Shown piece after piece: positions 23,801 to 34,450 of a DNA stretch of 64,000 nucleotides. The stretch's first letter is position 1; each line of letters opens with the position of its first letter. Origin of the DNA: Haematococcus lacustris. Taxonomy: Eukaryota > Chlorophyta > Chlorophyceae > Chlamydomonadales > Haematococcaceae. The translations under genes were made by a program, and so were the position numbers. The stretch covers positions 4,777,810 through 4,841,809 of the forward strand of contig JASKMD010000015.1 of the NCBI GenBank assembly GCA_030144725.1, in the 5' to 3' direction. The notes under the pieces were generated by a model. The model ran no database searches and had not been told where the DNA came from. It saw nothing but the letters and a program-made list of their open reading frames with translations.

Positions 23801-26800
23801 CTGTTGGCTCAGGGCCCAACCTCAGTCAGTCACTGTCTTCTTTCCTGTGAAGCAGAAGCAAGCGATGCAACATTGTCCATCATGTGTGCATGCCTGGCAG
23901 CTACTGTGATCTCCCCTTTCCACCCGTGCAGGCGTGCTTCGCCTCAACGGCCTGGGCCCTGTCATGCTCTACATCTACACTAACGTCGTCCCCTCTGCAC
24001 GGGTGACCAGCTCTTCCCTGCTCACTTCGCCTCTCGGTGTCCCCATCAACCGGCGAGTGTTGACGCTGATGGGCAGCGGCGGTGTCGACTTGTCAAACTC
24101 CATGGTAAGCCTGTTGGCTCGTTACAGTGATGTTTACTGGCTGACTGCTTTGTGGCATGGACAAAAGTGCAAGCACTGACGAGTTCACAAACCTACCGCA
24201 ACATGCAGTGTTGCGGCGTTCATCGCACACACTGACAGTGACCATGAGGACTCTTTCTACTGCGCCAGTCACCAGTGGGAAGCGCCAGCATAAACCCCCA
24301 CAGCTAGCAGCTGCATTATCTGTAATCTGAGCTGTTGTCCCCTATATACAAAACAGCTGGCACCAATACCTAATTTCCTAACCCCACCCGAGGATGTTGG
24401 CATGAAACACATGCTCTGATGTAAGCAACAGCCTAAGCATTGCCTAGTGCACACATGCTACTGTGCTACAGGCTGCTGGGCTTGGGCCTTGGGTGCTCGG
24501 TCTCGCAGCTTCTTGGAGCCCAATGCTGGGTATTCCTTGCCCTTGGCAGGAGCCGCTCCTCGGTGTTGTCACCTGCACAGCTCCAGTGGGCGCCACTTGC
24601 TCTCCCCTGCCCGCTGGAGGTTGAGGGCTGCGTTGCAGTCCCTGTCCACCCATCTGCCACGCATTGACGGTGGCCATGTCGGCGCTAGTCAGCTCAGTGT
24701 GGGAGGCGCCAGTGATCTAGCATCTGACAACTCCCAACCCATGCCTAAAGAACCCGCATCAAGCAAGGCTTACACAGTAACTTGCCTAGTTTCTATTGTT
24801 GAAAAGCAGGCTCGATGATATGTACATTACTCATCTTGATGCAGTGGCAGAGAACTTATGACTGTTTAAAGAAATGTCTAAATATAGGCAAGTCACTGTG
24901 TACAGCCAGGATGACAAACGTTCTGGCGCCCAATGTCTAGGGTCCACTGCCTAAGCCGCAACCAGCTGCTGCTTCCATTAAATCAGGAGCTGCAGCCCGC
25001 TGCGGCACAGTAGTGTGTGCCCCCCTTTGTCGAGCTGTCATCAGCTCACAACTAGTGCATGTTTGCCATGCCAACTATACATCATAGCCCCCTGGGTCAG
25101 GCAACAGTGTAGGTGGTAGGCGACCATGCCCATGTGTATGCCATGCGTATGCCATGTGTATGCCATGTGCATGGGAACTCCACACAGACAACAACACCGT
25201 TTTGTAGTGGTCCACGCTTAGTGTTCCACAGCAATGAAGGGTCTAGGCTGAGGGCCAAGGTGCTGTTTCCATCAAGGGTCTGTAAGGGGCACTGTAAGGG
25301 TCACTGTATGCCCACCACACACCTTTCATGCTGTTGGCCACCCAGTCAGTCACGAATGCACCTGAAGCACTGGGAGCTACCCAGCACTACCCATAACATC
25401 ATGCCACTTGCTGACCGCCACCAACAGCATGAACTGGCGCGTGTTGCATTAGCATGCGTCCCCTCAAGCACGAGTGATGGCAACAGAGGAGTGGGCAGAG
25501 CCCTGGGCAGCAAGTCTAGCAGCACAGCGTCAGGCTGTCAGGCTGCACTGTGGCTGCTGTGACCTTGCAGGCGCTGCAGCGGGACACAGTCATCACTGGC
25601 GACCCCCACAGGCCCCAGGTCATAATGCTAGACCTGGCAGCAGAGCCCACCAGGCTGGGCCTCAGCGGCCCTGGCGGCCAGCTCACCCTCAGCAACCTGG
25701 TGCTGGGCAACGCGGCGCCCTTGCTGTCCAGCCTGGTCTGTGGGGCTGCTGCACGGCAGCAGGGCGTCGCCTGCCACCCCATCAGCTTGGACGATATGAC
25801 TGACCCCATTGCCAGCAGCAGGGATGTGTGGCAGGCCACGGGGCTGGCTGACCTGGGTGCTGAGGACACCCTGCCGCCCCTCTACTCCCCTGCGTTGGCA
25901 GAAGCCCTGGGTGGGCTCACCAGCTTGTTGTGGTTTTTCTCTATCCCCCGAGCTCCTGACCTTGCTGACCCGTCGCCCATCGCCAGCGCCCCCCTGGTGC
26001 TGTTGAACGTGACGATCCTGCTGCCTGACCTGGAGGTCCAGGCCATCAGGGAGGTGGCAGTGGGCGGCAGCACCTGGGTCAACCTGCGGCCTGACACCCT
26101 GGACCTGCTGCGCTCCGAGCTGGCTGGTCAGCAGGTGGGGCCGGGGAGGAAGTGGCACCGGGCTGGCCTGGGTGGGGCTGGCCAGAGCTAGAGCTGGGGC
26201 AACGGCAGGCCCAAGTTGAGGTTTCTTGCCCAGAGATACCCGGCTTTTGCTGCTGTTGCCACAGGTGCTGCCGGCTGCCTGGCCCCCTGGGGGACTCACC
26301 TTCCCCACCTTCTCATGGTTAGTGGGTGTATGGCTTGCCATCTGCAAGCAATCCTCACCTTGTCATGGTCAGTGGTGGTGCAGAGTGCCACCACAGAGCT
26401 CCAGTGTCCAGTGCTCCAGTGGTGGCCTGCAGTGACGTGGTTGTCTTGTCATCAGCACCACTGTTGCTACCTCATACACAGCCTGCAGGCCCATACGGCC
26501 ACCCCCTCAGCCTCACATTGCCTGCCCCTGCTGTCCAGGTTTGGAATCCGTGGTCTGCATGTGACGTTGGCCCCTGCCACACCCACTGACCCCTGGGGCA
26601 GGGCCTGGGCAGACATTTGGAATGATCCTTTGCCCCAGCTGGTGCCCAGCAACCTCACCACCATGGTCCAGCCTGACGGCCCCCTGCTGCTCACCCCAGA
26701 CCTCCTCAGCCCCTCCCCTGACCCACCCAGCCCTAGCCCGGGCTTTGCCTCAGAAAACCATCCCAGCCCTTTGCTTGGCCCACCTAGCCTAAGCCCTGGC

Positions 26801-28450
26801 CTCCCTGCTGCCACTCCAGAGCCCAGCCCATCGCTTGCTCCACCTAGCCCCAGCCCAGCCCTCCCTGCTGCCAGCCTCAGTCCAAAGCCCAGCCCACCAG
26901 CACATCGGCCTGGGCCTAGCCCTGGGCCTCTCACCTCTAAGGAAGCTGTGCCCTCAGCCTGCAGCGGTTGTGAAGCCAGAGTCGTCGGCGTAGCGGTGGG
27001 CTCTGCCATAGCCTCCTTGCTGCTGTGCGGTGTGGTGGTGCTGCTGGTGGTCCGCTGGCGCCAGCGGCTCTCCTCCCCAGGGGCTCAGCCAGGCTGTGGC
27101 AAGGAAGCTGTTGCTCTCAGCATCTCTTCTTTCCATGCTAAGGTCAGCCATGACAAGGACACCAACTCAGCTGCTGCTTTGTCACAAGAGGAGGCTCTTC
27201 AGGTGAGGGGTTGCCAGCAGTTGACAGCAGGGCAAGCTGGCAGATGCATATGCCAGCTGTCATAGCAGCCAAGGTAAAAACATGTTGAGGTGTGTCGAGG
27301 GAGAGTTGAGTGTTGAGATGTTGAGTTAGCAAGGTAGGTATCAGCATGTCGAGGTGAGGGGTCAGGCATGTAGGCATGTAGGCCTCGCACCACATGGACC
27401 AGGCAGCATCCCTGTAGTGATAATGTTGCATCCATCCCACTGCACACTGCACACAACCCAAAGACTGCACTGCTAGCTGGTGTACAGCAGCATCTCATGC
27501 TGCTAGCATGCACAACTGCTTTGGGTTTCCCTAGCAATGGACAGTGGCCCCAGGTGCCACACACTAAGCCATGGCGCATAGCACCATGCCATTCCTCTCT
27601 GGGCTTCCTTCTTGGCAGTCATGTAGGTGCAGCAGAGTGGTGCACCCTCATCTCCACCATCGCAGGGTGCGCAGTACCCCCACAGTGATGGGAGCAGCTT
27701 CCTCATTCCAACGTACCTTGCTGTGGCCCCTGCGCCCGGTAAGGCCAGCCCACAAGTAAGTGAAGATGCTGCCCCTGCTTGCTCCCACCTGCTCCCACCT
27801 TGCTCCACTTTGTCCCTGCTTGCTCTCACCTGCTCTCACCTGCTCCACTTTGTCCCTGCTTGCTCTCACCTGCTCCCACCTGCTCCACTTTGTCCCTGCT
27901 TGCTCTCACCTGCTCTCACCTGCTCCACTTTGTCCCTGCTTGCTCTCACCTGCTCCCACCTGCTCCACTTTGTCCCTGCTTGCTCTCACCTGCTCTCACC
28001 TGCTCCACTTTGTCCCTGCTTGCTCTCACCTGCTCCCACCTGCTCCACTTTGTCCCTGCTTGCTCTCACCTGCTCTCACCTGCTCCCACTTGGTCTTGCT
28101 CCCACCTGGTCTGGCTGTGGCTCACCCCTGCCGTGCCATCTGTCACAACAACAGCAGCCTCTGTCTGTGTACTTAAAATCTGGCTGCTCCTGCCTATCTG
28201 ATGTCCATGCATAGCTAAACACACACTGCCATCGCCACCGCAAGGCATCCCAATCGTATGTCCCAGGCCATGTCCATACTCTGCTGACCTCCAGAAATGC
28301 TGTCACCCCCTCCTGCAGCCACTGGACCTGAAAGCCATGCAGTACGCCCCTTGTTGGTGGCCCTCTACCTCCTCCAACAGCAGTGGTCCAACAGAGGAGG
28401 GCAAGCATTGCAAAGGTCACGGAAATGCACTGGAGTACCAGCTGCAGGAT

Positions 28451-28499
<49 letters not shown>

Positions 28500-31400
28500 T
28501 GCCCTCCACACAGACCGCCTCCAGCTGTATGGTGCAAGCTGGGTCAAACAGCAGTGGCGCACCTGACAGCCATGGCACCAGCAGCTCTTCAGGAGTGGGA
28601 CACGCTGCCGCAGTGCCAACCACCTCAACCCCAGAGGCAGGGCCAGCTGCAGGGCCAGCCAGCCAGGATCACCCAAGTGACACTGAGGCTCGCACTCCAT
28701 GCTCATTAGAGGCAAGCACCGACCTTGAGCAGGCAGGTCTGGAGCAGGAGCTGAGTCTGGAGGAGCAGCTGGGCACGGGGGCATTCGGCACGGTGTACCG
28801 GGGCCGCTGGCGGGGAATGCCGGTGAGTGTCGAGTGATCAACAAGCTAGGTCCCACTGAGCTCATGTGCCCCATTGTGTCAAGCGGCGTTCTTACGCTTC
28901 TGTGGAGTCATTGCGCCACTAGCCTCATATCAGCTACAGCTCATACGTACTCATACCAGTGTGTCACTCCTCCACGTCACTCTTGCACCTCCAGGCGGCA
29001 GGCACAGGAGCAGGCAGCAGCACCTATGCGTCATCTATGCGGCACCAACAGGCCTGGCCTCAAAGCCGTCCAGACCAGGGCCAGGTTGCTGCCCTCACAC
29101 CTCATGCTTCCGTAGCCCTGTTCTCAGCCCTCAGCCCTATCCCTCAGCCCTGATGGTCATGGTAGCTGAGTGAGCTTACCCACAGACAACACCGTGTTCC
29201 TTGTTGAATAGGGTGGTTGCATGTGGTGCAGCATGTGGTGAGGTTCTTGGCCTGCTGCTGGATCCAGGTGGCTGTGAAGCGGCTGCTCACGTCACTTTGC
29301 GTCACTCCTGACTTGGCACTGTCCTCAGCCCTGCTTGTGCTCAAGGGAGTGGTGAAGCGCTGCTGTCCCGTGAGTAGTGCCACATGTGGTGAAGGTCTTG
29401 GTCTGCTGCTTGACCCAGGTGGCGGTGAAGCGCCTGGTTTTCTCCGGCCTGGCTGACCAGCTGGACTTCACCGCCCAGCGGCAGCAGGTGCTGACGGAGG
29501 CTGAGCTTAACGCAGGGCTGGCGCACCCCAACCTGGTGGCCACCTATGCCTACCACTTTGCCCCCGTGACCAACAGCAGCCAGGTGACAAGGGAGGGTAC
29601 TAAGATGTGCAGGGTGATGCAGCAAGTACACCTGTCAGCAGCAGGGTGATGCAGCTGTAGCTGGTCAGCAGTAGGGCACCACCGCCACTCTGCTGCCACT
29701 CAGCCTGAAGCCACCAACACATTGAGGAACCCTGGGCCCACTATGGCAGCCACACGCCGTGCCTGAGGACCTACTAGGTGCTGCCGGATGTCTGGCCCTG
29801 GGGGCCAGCTGCTGGAAAGATTGAGCCCAACCCGAGAGTGCTCATCATGGCAGCCACGCGCTGTGCCTGAAGACCTACTGGGTGCTGCCCTGCCCTCTGG
29901 CCCTGTAGAGTGTCGCCGACTGGGCACTGCTCATGGTGTGCGAGCTGTGCTGCTTCGGGAGCCTGACAGACGCCATTGACAGTGGCAGGTGTGCGGGCTA
30001 AGCAGCAGCCGTGTGAACCTTTGTTTAGCACCCATGCATCCCTCTGTGACAGGCTTTTGCTGCTGCACTCGCATCACGCGCCATGGAGAGGTCACATACA
30101 GCTCAGGGTCATGCTCGTGACCTCACTAGGGACTAGTAAGAGGGAGCACTAGGGACCGCGCCTCGGACCAATGTCTGCACCAGTGTCTGCGGCTAGGCCC
30201 CTGGACCCCACTTGCTGGGCGTGGGGTGCCCTGAGGTGACCCAGCCCCAGCCCCTGTGGCCAGGCCACACTGGCCAGCCTCAGTCAGCCGGCCTGGCCTA
30301 CCCACCAGGCTTCTTCTTCTCTTGCCCAATTGCCCTCATGCCTGATTCATAGCTTAACGTGACATAACCCATGTTGAGGATGCCTTGTTCAGAGCGCGGC
30401 CCTTTTAGTTGGGTTGGGAAAGACAAGTGAGCAGCAGGCCTGGTCAAACCAGCAGTCAACGGCGGCAGCGCTTGTGCACAGCAGCGTCCTCATGCCACTG
30501 GCTGATGACACGCTTCATGTGTCCATGTCAAGCTGCGTGCTGCTGAACTGGCTCAGGCACAGTACACATACTCAGGTGGCATTGTTGCGACCTGTTGTGA
30601 GTGGGATCTGTGAGGTATGCCTATCAATGGCGCGAAAGATGCCACCCACTACCAGTCCCCAGCTAGCTTCCAGCGAGCTAGCCCTCCGCAGCCTAGGCCC
30701 GTGTAGCCACATGTAACTACCTTATTCAACATGGTACACGGTGTTATCTGTGGGTAATCTCACTCACTCATACGTACTCATACCCGTGTGACACTCCTCC
30801 ACATCACTCTCGCACCTCCAGGCGGCAGGCATAGGAGGTTCCCTGTCACATTCAGCATAGTTCATATAGCCACAAGGTGTGCCTGCCAGGTCCCAGCACC
30901 CACCACAGAACACAAGGCAGGTTGCACAGCAAACCCCTTGCTCGACTGCAGTGCGCACAAGCCTTGTGCTGGCCCCAGCCCCTGCCACACAGGTACTGCC
31001 CTCCCATGCCATTTCCACAGGCTGTGGGACGCCCAGGAGCAGGTGCCCCGCTTGGCCCAGGTGCTCACCATCCTGAGTGATGTGGCGCAAGGCATGGTGA
31101 GGCGCAGCAGACGGGCCCTAGCCCCTCGGCCTGCTTGCCATAGCTGGCCCTTCCTCTGCTTTCTGCGTTGCCCTGGGAAAGGTCGAGCCATGGGGTTGAC
31201 AGGAGCCTAGCACGTCACCCTTGTCGCCTCTTGGCTCATGTCAGCAGCCTGACAACAGGACACCAAGCCTGTCCAGCCTGGTGCTGCCAAGGGTCAGCCG
31301 CCATAGGCCACAGCCTCCTGGTGCGGACACTCAGGGCATGAGGTCTAGTAAGGCGAAGTAAGGCTAAACAAGGTCAATCAAGGTTCAATAAGGCCTCTAA

Positions 31401-32738
31401 ACACCGCACCACTCTTACACCCCAGCCCATGCCCCAGCCTCACCTTTCAGCCCAAGCCCCAGCCCTGTGAGCTTTTGCCAGCCGCACCACTCCTGTGCCC
31501 TGTCATGCCTGCAGGCGTACGTCCACAGCCGCAACATCATCCACAGGGTGGGTCTCAGGGCCGGCAGGCCTGCAGGTGGCCTGGCACCTGACCACAAGCA
31601 CTGCTGTGTAAGGAGCAGGCAGGGGTGGCGGCGTGGCTGCAGGCCAGCTCCCTCACGCACCTCCTGTTTGACTAGCCCTGCCAGCAGCATGGACATCACC
31701 TGTGTAGCCAACTGCTCCAGTCTCTCAACACCATGTTAGGTAATAGACCAGCTTCCAGCTGTGCAGCGTGCAGGTCCCATGAAACATAGCAAGAGCACAA
31801 GACACGGTCGCACGGTGAACATCGCCACAGAGCCAGACAGGGTTGCTGTGGCGCTAACCTCACCTGCCTCTTCCTCTGACTGCTCAAGTTGTCATGCAGC
31901 TCATGGTACCTTTATTGTACCAGGCTGCTTTGCTGCTGCTGGTGCTGCTGCTGCTGTGCCGCAGGACCTGAAGCCAGACAATGTGTTGCTGCAGGACAGC
32001 CCTGACGGTGTGGTCGCCAAGGTGTGCCGGGCTGTTGGTGGCAGCACCTAAAGCTCTCCTCAGGCCGCTGGTGGCTCTGAGCCCATGAGGCAGTAGCACC
32101 AGCACCTCACGCCCCCCATCAGCCAGGACTCGCCCCTGCACCTTGCCATAGCCTTCCATCAGCTGCAAGGGTGGTGCCTGGCCACAGGTGGCTGACCTAG
32201 GCCTGGGTGTGGTCTTGGGGCGGCACCAGACCCACGTCAGCAACGCCTGTGCGGGCACGCCGCTGTACATGGCACCGGAGGTGCTGCTGGGCCACAGCAG
32301 CCAGGCAGGGGATGTGTACAGCTTTGGGGTGATGGCCTGGGAGCTGCTCCATGGCTGCACTGTGTGGACCCGGCTGCAACAGATGTGAGTGGAGGAAGCC
32401 CCTGCCTGCACCCTGGCTTGATTGCACTTGCCCAGACCCTGCCTGCAGCCTGTTGACGTCCTTCCCACTGCCTGGCCTTCTCCCATTCCCTGTGCAGCAC
32501 CCAGGAGCCGAGGTACCTGCAGGGCCTGGCGCCCCACCCCAAACTCTTTGATCACGACTGGCGGCGCCAGCCTGTGGGCCCTGCAGCGGCCCCTTTGCAG
32601 CCGGTGCTGAAGGGGCTGCAGGATTTGGTGGACTGCTGCCTGCTGCCACGGCCAAGTGCCCGCCCCTCCTCACAACAGCTCGTACAGTGGCTTGTCATCC
32701 TTGTTGATGTGCATGGCAGGCAGCTGCACAGCCTGTGA
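17831..32738 (+). CDS. Single-pass receptor-like protein kinase (TKL type)
   Basis: Exons that splice in phase: about 17831-18576, 18711-18789, 19639-19843, 20165-20234, 22885-23020, 23932-24104, 25571-26134, 26539-27202, 27666-27755, 28319-28822, 29419-29583, 29909-29988, 31021-31096, 31515-31547, 31965-32021, 32188-32384, 32498-32738 (TGA). The first ten exons give a secreted-type ectodomain with many N-glycosylation sequons (NVT, NIS, NIT, NLT). A Ser-Pro-rich stalk follows, then a transmembrane helix VVGVAVGSAIASLLLCGVVV at about 26977, a basic stop-transfer WRQR, and a cytosolic region with a His/Gln run. The kinase shows LGTGAFGTVYRGRW (Gly loop), VAVK (Lys), HSRNIIHR-DLKPDN (catalytic loop), VADLG (DLG in place of DFG) and GTPLYMAPEV. 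It probably senses an extracellular ligand and phosphorylates Ser/Thr. The start codon, a signal peptide and the junction 26134/26539 were not resolved, and a frame change lies near 18060-18095. Confidence 0.75.
18805..19390 (-). mobile_element. Degenerate TnpB/Fanzor-like transposon remnant, copy a
   Basis: In the intron 18790-19638, antisense to the host gene, 18815-18865 reads GTGTQGR-stop-RANAVQA. This matches the GIGTRGGWGANAVL block seen more fully in copy c. Bases 19240-19350 read GREKVKTKPVKHFRWRVG and HHEQPTSELG, and related DNA recurs at 20757-20860. It has in-frame stops and is not functional. Confidence 0.5.
20620..20910 (-). mobile_element. Degenerate TnpB/Fanzor-like transposon remnant, copy b
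   Basis: The minus strand encodes GNAGIGTQGGTAVLQTC followed by KGVKRPNSSKPTE, and farther N-terminal GREKVWSKLVNPLL. It lies in the receptor-kinase intron 20235-22884. The block order is the same as in copies a and c. Confidence 0.55.
21205..21690 (-). mobile_element. Degenerate TnpB/Fanzor-like transposon remnant, copy c
   Basis: The minus strand encodes FFYGNAGIGTRGGWGANAVL at about 21610-21680. After a gap comes CVERDCKSAF, then in a shifted frame GEAPWRPLELC, GKEYPNLSFNKLRD and SAPKGRQP (21207-21395). The DRDxNAA-type motif with the following RPLELC/GKEYP block matches copy d. Frameshifts make it inactive. The segment at 21770-21990 (CHEKVKTELLHG) may be its N-terminal continuation. Confidence 0.6.
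22410..22485 (+). repeat. Dispersed repeat family A, copy 1
   Basis: Shares aacaccgttttgtag and cttagtgttccac, then the ggctctaggctgagggccaa block, with 25195-25265 and 33548-33625. Confidence 0.8.
22590..22880. repeat. Tandem duplication of about 145 bp
   Basis: Two consecutive copies share ctggactgggt, cctgccagcatct, tgctacctgcactgcttg and caccctgtttgccaaactgt. The second copy ends at the acceptor of exon 22885-23020. Confidence 0.85.
24470..24665 (-). mobile_element. TnpB/Fanzor-like C-terminal remnant with RuvC-III motif, copy d
   Basis: The minus strand encodes RGRWVDRDCNAALNLQRAGE, then KWRPLELCR, an in-frame TGA, and KGKEYPALGSKKLRDRAPKA. D-R-D-x-N-A-A-x-N is the RuvC-III motif that carries the last catalytic Asp of TnpB and eukaryotic Fanzor nucleases. 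Only about 65 codons remain and one is a stop. It lies in the intron 24105-25570 of the receptor-kinase gene. Confidence 0.7.
25120..25268 (+). repeat. Dispersed repeat family A, copy 2
   Basis: A run of tatgccatg(c/t)g units is followed by the aacaccgttttgtagtggtc block. It matches 33495-33625 over the whole length with few changes. Confidence 0.8.
27775..28095. repeat. 40/80-bp minisatellite in receptor-kinase intron
   Basis: Units contain tgctccactttgtccctgct and alternate between tgctctcacc and tgctcccacc, which gives a higher-order period of 80 bp. Open in several frames, but intronic. Confidence 0.9.
28936..29215. repeat. Dispersed repeat family B, copy 1
   Basis: Contains ctcatacgtactcatacc and ctccaggcggcagg. 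Near its other end it carries cccacagacaacaccgtgtt, which recurs inverted at about 30718-30756. It lies in a receptor-kinase intron. Confidence 0.6.
30718..30840. repeat. Dispersed repeat family B, copy 2 (rearranged)
   Basis: The first 40 bp are the reverse complement of about 29178-29218. The following 60 bp repeat 28936-29000 in direct orientation. This suggests terminal parts of one element brought together. Confidence 0.6.
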
Positions 32739-33419
32739 CAATGGTGAGTGGGTGAAGAGGCCATCACATTTTGGGGGTGTGAATAATCACACGGATCGGG
32801 AGAGGAAACGAGGGAGTGGCCGCTGCCACATGCTTGCTAAGGAGCTGGTAGCTGTCCAGTGTCTCAAGGCCCAGGTGATGGCAGAATAAGAAAGCGCAAT
32901 AAGGGCTTTACACATGTACCTGGACCATCTGCAAATGCCAGCATGTCAGAACAACACATGGCTCAGAAGGCTTAATGCAAAGTCCTGCATATTTAAATGA
33001 TGGACTGCATGTCACACTCTGTCACACATAAGGCAAAGGATTGCATGGGGGTCATAGGGATGTGGCCAAGGTGCTGCCTGATCTGCTCTACTGTGCTTAG
33101 CCTGTTGCTGATGCGCGAGGGTGGACTTGCTTGCATAACTGTCAATAAGCAAGTGTTTCTAGATGAAGGCGTTGGACAACCCCGACAGTGCCTTTCTTAC
33201 CCTACCCCAACAGGGTGTTTGGTGCCTTGACATACCACTACTTGACTTTGCGCCTGACATGCTACCACCAACTTCAAGCAACAAGGTGTTTACTGCCTGA
33301 AGGTTTTAGCTAAGCAATATGGGGGCCTCATTCAGAGCCAACTTACTGCGTTTACACCCCTGGCTGCCTGATTTCATCCCAGACATGAACAACTGAGCCA
33401 AGGCCTGGGGGATTTAGGT

Positions 33420-33625
33420 ATGTGGGCCTGCCTCCTGGAGGTGCGAGAGTGATGTGGCGGAGTGACAAACTGGTATGAGGAGGTATGAGCTGGTAGCTGC
33501 CATGCGTATGCCATGTGTATGCCATGTGCATGAGAACTCCACACAGATAAAAACACCGTTTTGTAGTGGTCCACGCTTAGTGTTCCACGGCAATGTAGGC
33601 TCTAGGCCGAGGGCTAAGGTGTTGT
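33420..33625 (+). repeat. Dispersed repeat family A, copy 3, with an inverted family B segment
   Basis: 33495-33625 repeats family A. The adjoining 33425-33480 is the reverse complement of the ctccaggcggcagg-containing segment (family B) at about 28940-29000 and 30772-30830. Confidence 0.7.
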
Positions 33626-33861
33626 GCCAAGGCCAGTTCAAACATGCTCAAGGCCAGGTTGTATTCAATGCTTGCATGGCTTGCTTCGGACACTGGATTG
33701 CTGCAATCAATGCTTGCTGGGTTTAAATGGTTTGCTACATGTATAACTGCATGCCTTTCCCTACATTGAGTAATCAGCCGGCTTCACAGTCTTTGACCTG
33801 GCACAGTGGCTATGTGGAAGTTCCTAGATTTAGACTAAATGTGAGACACATGGCACTGTGA

Positions 33862-34262
33862 GCGCATGAGGGTTTTATTCCTAGCACTTCACATGGCCAG
33901 CAGATCCCTGCACTGGTTAGACGTACTGCTCACATTCCCATCCATTGCCAAGTCGCCGTTGCATCGGGCTTACACCGGTGAGACCCTCACTGAGGGGCCA
34001 GTGTTGTACTCAGGCGCCATATCACATTGCAGCAGACGCAACAAACGTTACATGAAATGATGGAGTAGATGGGTGGCAGTTGCATGAAGATTACCAACCC
34101 CATGTTGGGAGCGCATGAGGGTTTCATTCCTAGCACAGCTGCACATGGCCAGCAGATCCCTGCACTGGTCAAACGAATAACTCACATTCCCATCCACTAC
34201 CAAGCGCCGTTGCATCAGCCTGACACCGGCGAGACCCTCACTGAGGGGCCAGTGTTGTACAC
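33862..34262. repeat. Direct repeat pair of about 150 bp
   Basis: 33862-34010 and 34110-34262 share gcgcatgagggttt, cacatggccagcagatccct and gagaccctcactgaggggcc. The intervening 100 bp is unique. Confidence 0.85.
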
Positions 34263-34450
34263 ATTACGCCGAACATGTTAACCGTGAGCCGTATGCGGCT
34301 TGAGGCAGCAGGGCCGGAGCCATGCAGCATGAGTGCTGACAGTGCGTACTTTAACGAACAAGACGCCGCAGTCATGCACGCGGCAGGCCCGGTAAGACAT
34401 TAGTCCACAGCCTGTGAGAAGCAGCCCGTAGGCACGGGGGATGGGTACAC

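Larger units (their letters stand above)
32739..34450. other. Intergenic region rich in repeats
   Basis: No coding exon was recognised between the receptor kinase and cystathionine gamma-synthase. It holds dispersed repeat family A (33420-33625) and a direct duplication of about 150 bp (33862-34010 and 34110-34262). The promoter of the downstream gene should lie at the right end. Confidence 0.55.
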
